Source of the DNA: Chitinophagaceae bacterium
Lineage (GTDB): Bacteria > Bacteroidota > Bacteroidia > Chitinophagales > Chitinophagaceae
DNA length: 8,160 nucleotides
Direction: 5' to 3'
NCBI GenBank assembly: GCA_947463105.1
Contig: CANHSD010000130.1
Location: forward strand, 1 to 8,160
Shown: positions 6,816-8,160 of the stretch, piece after piece
Numbering within the stretch: position 1 is the first letter of the stretch
Layout of the letters: every line of letters begins with the position of its first letter
Notes under the pieces: model-generated
What the model was told of the DNA's origin: nothing
Database searches by the model: none
Seen by the model: the letters and a program-made list of their open reading frames with translations, nothing else
Translations under genes and position numbers: made by a program

Positions 6816-6843
6816 TTCTTTGTAAAATTAGGCATTATCCCGC

Positions 6844-7596
6844 TTATCTTACGGGAATACCCTTTTGCCTGAGGGATGATTTGAGTTCCGGAATGGAAAC
6901 CTCGCGAAAATGAAAAATGCTGGCAGCCAATGCTGCATCTGCATGACCATCCAGGATTTCAGCAAAATGCTCAGGGAGGCCACCGCCACCAGAGGCGATA
7001 ACGGGTACATTCACTGCCCTGGAAACAGCACCAGTAATGTCCTTAGCAAATCCTGCCTTGGTGCCATCATGATCCATGGAGGTCAGCAGAATCTCGCCAG
7101 CCCCACGCTGCACACCTTCTATGGCCCAATCCAAACATCTCTTGTCTGTGGGAACACTTCCTCCATTGAGGTGTACATACCACTGGCCATCTTCCCTTTT
7201 CTTGGCATCAATGGCCAGTACCACACACTGGCTGCCAAATGATGCAGCAAGCCGGTTAATCAATTCCGGATCTCTGAAGGCAGAAGTATTGACGGAAATC
7301 TTGTCTGCCCCACTGTCGAGTAATAGCCGCACATCTTCAACAGATGAGATACCACCACCAACCGTAAAAGGAATATTGATCCTATGAGCAATGCGGTCTA
7401 CCAATGCAGCCAGTGTTTTTCTTTTCTCATTTGTTGCTGTGATATCCAGGAACACCAATTCGTCTGCGCCTTGTTCAGCATAGAGCGCTGCCAACTCAAC
7501 AGGATCTCCGGCATCACGCAAATCAATGAAATTGGTTCCCTTGACAGTGCGGCCATCTTTGATGTCTAAGCAGGGTATGATGCGCTTGGTCAACAT
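6844..7596 (-). CDS. hisF: Imidazole glycerol phosphate synthase, cyclase subunit
   Basis: HisF is the TIM-barrel cyclase half of the HisF-HisH complex. It uses ammonia from HisH to turn PRFAR into imidazole-glycerol phosphate and AICAR. The two catalytic aspartates fall exactly at Asp11 (IPCLDIKDGRTVKG) and Asp130 (VLAIDAKK), the usual HisF numbering. Phosphate-binding Gly motifs are present: FTVGGGISS (77-85), SVNTSAF (101-107) and VIASGGGG. The length of 250 residues is typical (about 250-258). Its ATG overlaps the end of hisA by 7 bp (the hisA stop TGA is at 7592-7590), so the two are probably translationally coupled. hisIE follows after 28 bp. Its partner gene hisH is not in the window and would be expected upstream of hisA. 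No residue appears to be missing. Confidence 0.97.
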   Translation of the reverse strand: MLTKRIIPCLDIKDGRTVKGTNFIDLRDAGDPVELAALYAEQGADELVFLDITATNEKRKTLAALVDRIAHRINIPFTVGGGISSVEDVRLLLDSGADKISVNTSAFRDPELINRLAASFGSQCVVLAIDAKKREDGQWYVHLNGGSVPTDKRCLDWAIEGVQRGAGEILLTSMDHDGTKAGFAKDITGAVSRAVNVPVIASGGGGLPEHFAEILDGHADAALAASIFHFREVSIPELKSSLRQKGIPVR

Positions 7597-8160
7597 TGGT
7601 TTGTGTTTTTCTCGTTGAAAGCTTTGAGAGACTCAATGGAAATCCTGTTTTCATAAATGGCCTTGCCGATGATAGCCCCATCGCAGCCTGCAGTCGAGAG
7701 ATCGTAAAGGTCATCCATGACCGCAACCCCGCCACTGGCTATCAAAAACAGATCAGGAAACTGTTGTTTGATCTTGGTATACAATGCAGTGGATGGCCCT
7801 TCCAAACGCCCGTCCTTGCTGATGTCTGTACAAAATACATTCCTGATACCCATTTCCATGTAGGATGCAATGAATGGCAGCAAATAAATGGATGATTTTT
7901 CAAACCACCCACTGACCATGATCATTTCATCCTTTACATCCGCCCCCAACATGAATCGTTCCGGGCCAAAAAAAGCAATCCATTCTTTGAAGACTTCAGG
8001 ACTTTTTACAGCCATACTGCCTACTGTTGTATACGCAATGCCCATGTCAAAAATCCTTTCCACTTCTTCCCTCGTTTTTACCCCACCCCCAAAATCAATG
8101 ACCAGGTTGGTATTGGCGGCAATTTCTTCAGCAACTTTCCAATTGGCCACCTTGCCAGCC
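7590..8160 (-). CDS. hisA: ProFAR isomerase (HisA), N-terminus cut off by window edge
   Basis: HisA is the TIM-barrel isomerase that opens the ribose ring of ProFAR to give PRFAR, the HisF substrate. About 190 C-terminal residues are present. Motifs include VIDFGGGVKT, TVGSMAVKSP, LGADVKDE, FCTDISKDG carrying the second catalytic Asp, LIASGGVAVMDDL and GAIIGKAIYE. The frame stays open past the window edge. The codons just before the GTG at 8150-8148 read Ala-Gly-Lys, continuing the family's AGKVANWK stretch, so that GTG is an internal Val and not the start. About 50 residues, including the first catalytic Asp, lie outside. The protein ends at NQC, and its stop lies within the overlap with hisF. 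It is distinguished from HisF by TDISKDG and by the lack of the HisF N-terminal pattern. Confidence 0.95.
   Translation of the reverse strand, partial: AGKVANWKVAEEIAANTNLVIDFGGGVKTREEVERIFDMGIAYTTVGSMAVKSPEVFKEWIAFFGPERFMLGADVKDEMIMVSGWFEKSSIYLLPFIASYMEMGIRNVFCTDISKDGRLEGPSTALYTKIKQQFPDLFLIASGGVAVMDDLYDLSTAGCDGAIIGKAIYENRISIESLKAFNEKNTNQC

Noticed and set aside
6823..6830. TAATTTTA on the - strand before hisIE as a -7 promoter element
   Set aside because: It lacks the final G of TAnnTTTG, and no TTG is present 19 nt upstream. The short hisF-hisIE gap is better explained by one operon.
8148..8150. GTG as a possible start codon giving a 186-residue HisA
   Set aside because: The frame is open to the window edge, and the preceding codons (Ala-Gly-Lys) continue the conserved HisA sequence. 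A protein starting here would lack the first barrel strands and a catalytic Asp.

Overview
The window carries ten protein genes, eight of them complete, and no RNA genes, mobile elements, CRISPR arrays or long non-coding stretches. The largest gap between genes is 82 bp. The host looks like a member of the Bacteroidota, probably close to the Chitinophagaceae. The reasons are that no start codon has a clear Shine-Dalgarno sequence, that promoter elements of the Bacteroidota type (TTG, 19 nt, TAnnTTTG) lie upstream of manA and yraN, that an exported DUF4369-thioredoxin (TlpA-type) protein is present, and that HisA and PfkA have the sequence style of that phylum. This placement is inferred by eye.

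Left third, + strand: the end of pfkA (6-phosphofructokinase, N-terminus outside the window), a strong hairpin plus U-tract terminator, pyk (pyruvate kinase), and rnhA (RNase HI), which starts inside the pyk stop codon (ATGA). The rnhA stop and the stop of the next, convergent gene share one TTAA palindrome.

Middle, - strand: manA (mannose-6-phosphate isomerase) followed by a small DUF6580-type membrane protein gene. Facing away from manA is yraN (UPF0102, nuclease fold). The 82-bp manA/yraN gap and the first codons of yraN hold two face-to-face promoter candidates.

Right third, - strand: the late histidine genes in the order hisA (N-terminus outside the window), hisF, hisIE, then a tlpA-like exported thioredoxin gene. 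These genes overlap or lie very close together: 7 bp overlap for hisA/hisF, 28 bp gap for hisF/hisIE, 4 bp overlap for hisIE/tlpA. HisA, HisF and HisIE together cover phosphoribosyl-ATP to imidazole-glycerol phosphate, apart from the HisH glutaminase, which would be expected further upstream outside the window.

The window is mainly core metabolism: the two committed kinases of glycolysis, a hexose-6-phosphate branch enzyme and histidine synthesis. I found no convincing undescribed system. The points worth a second look are the terminator inside pfkA-pyk, the face-to-face promoters, the coupling of rnhA to pyk and of tlpA to hisIE, and the uncharacterised DUF6580 protein.
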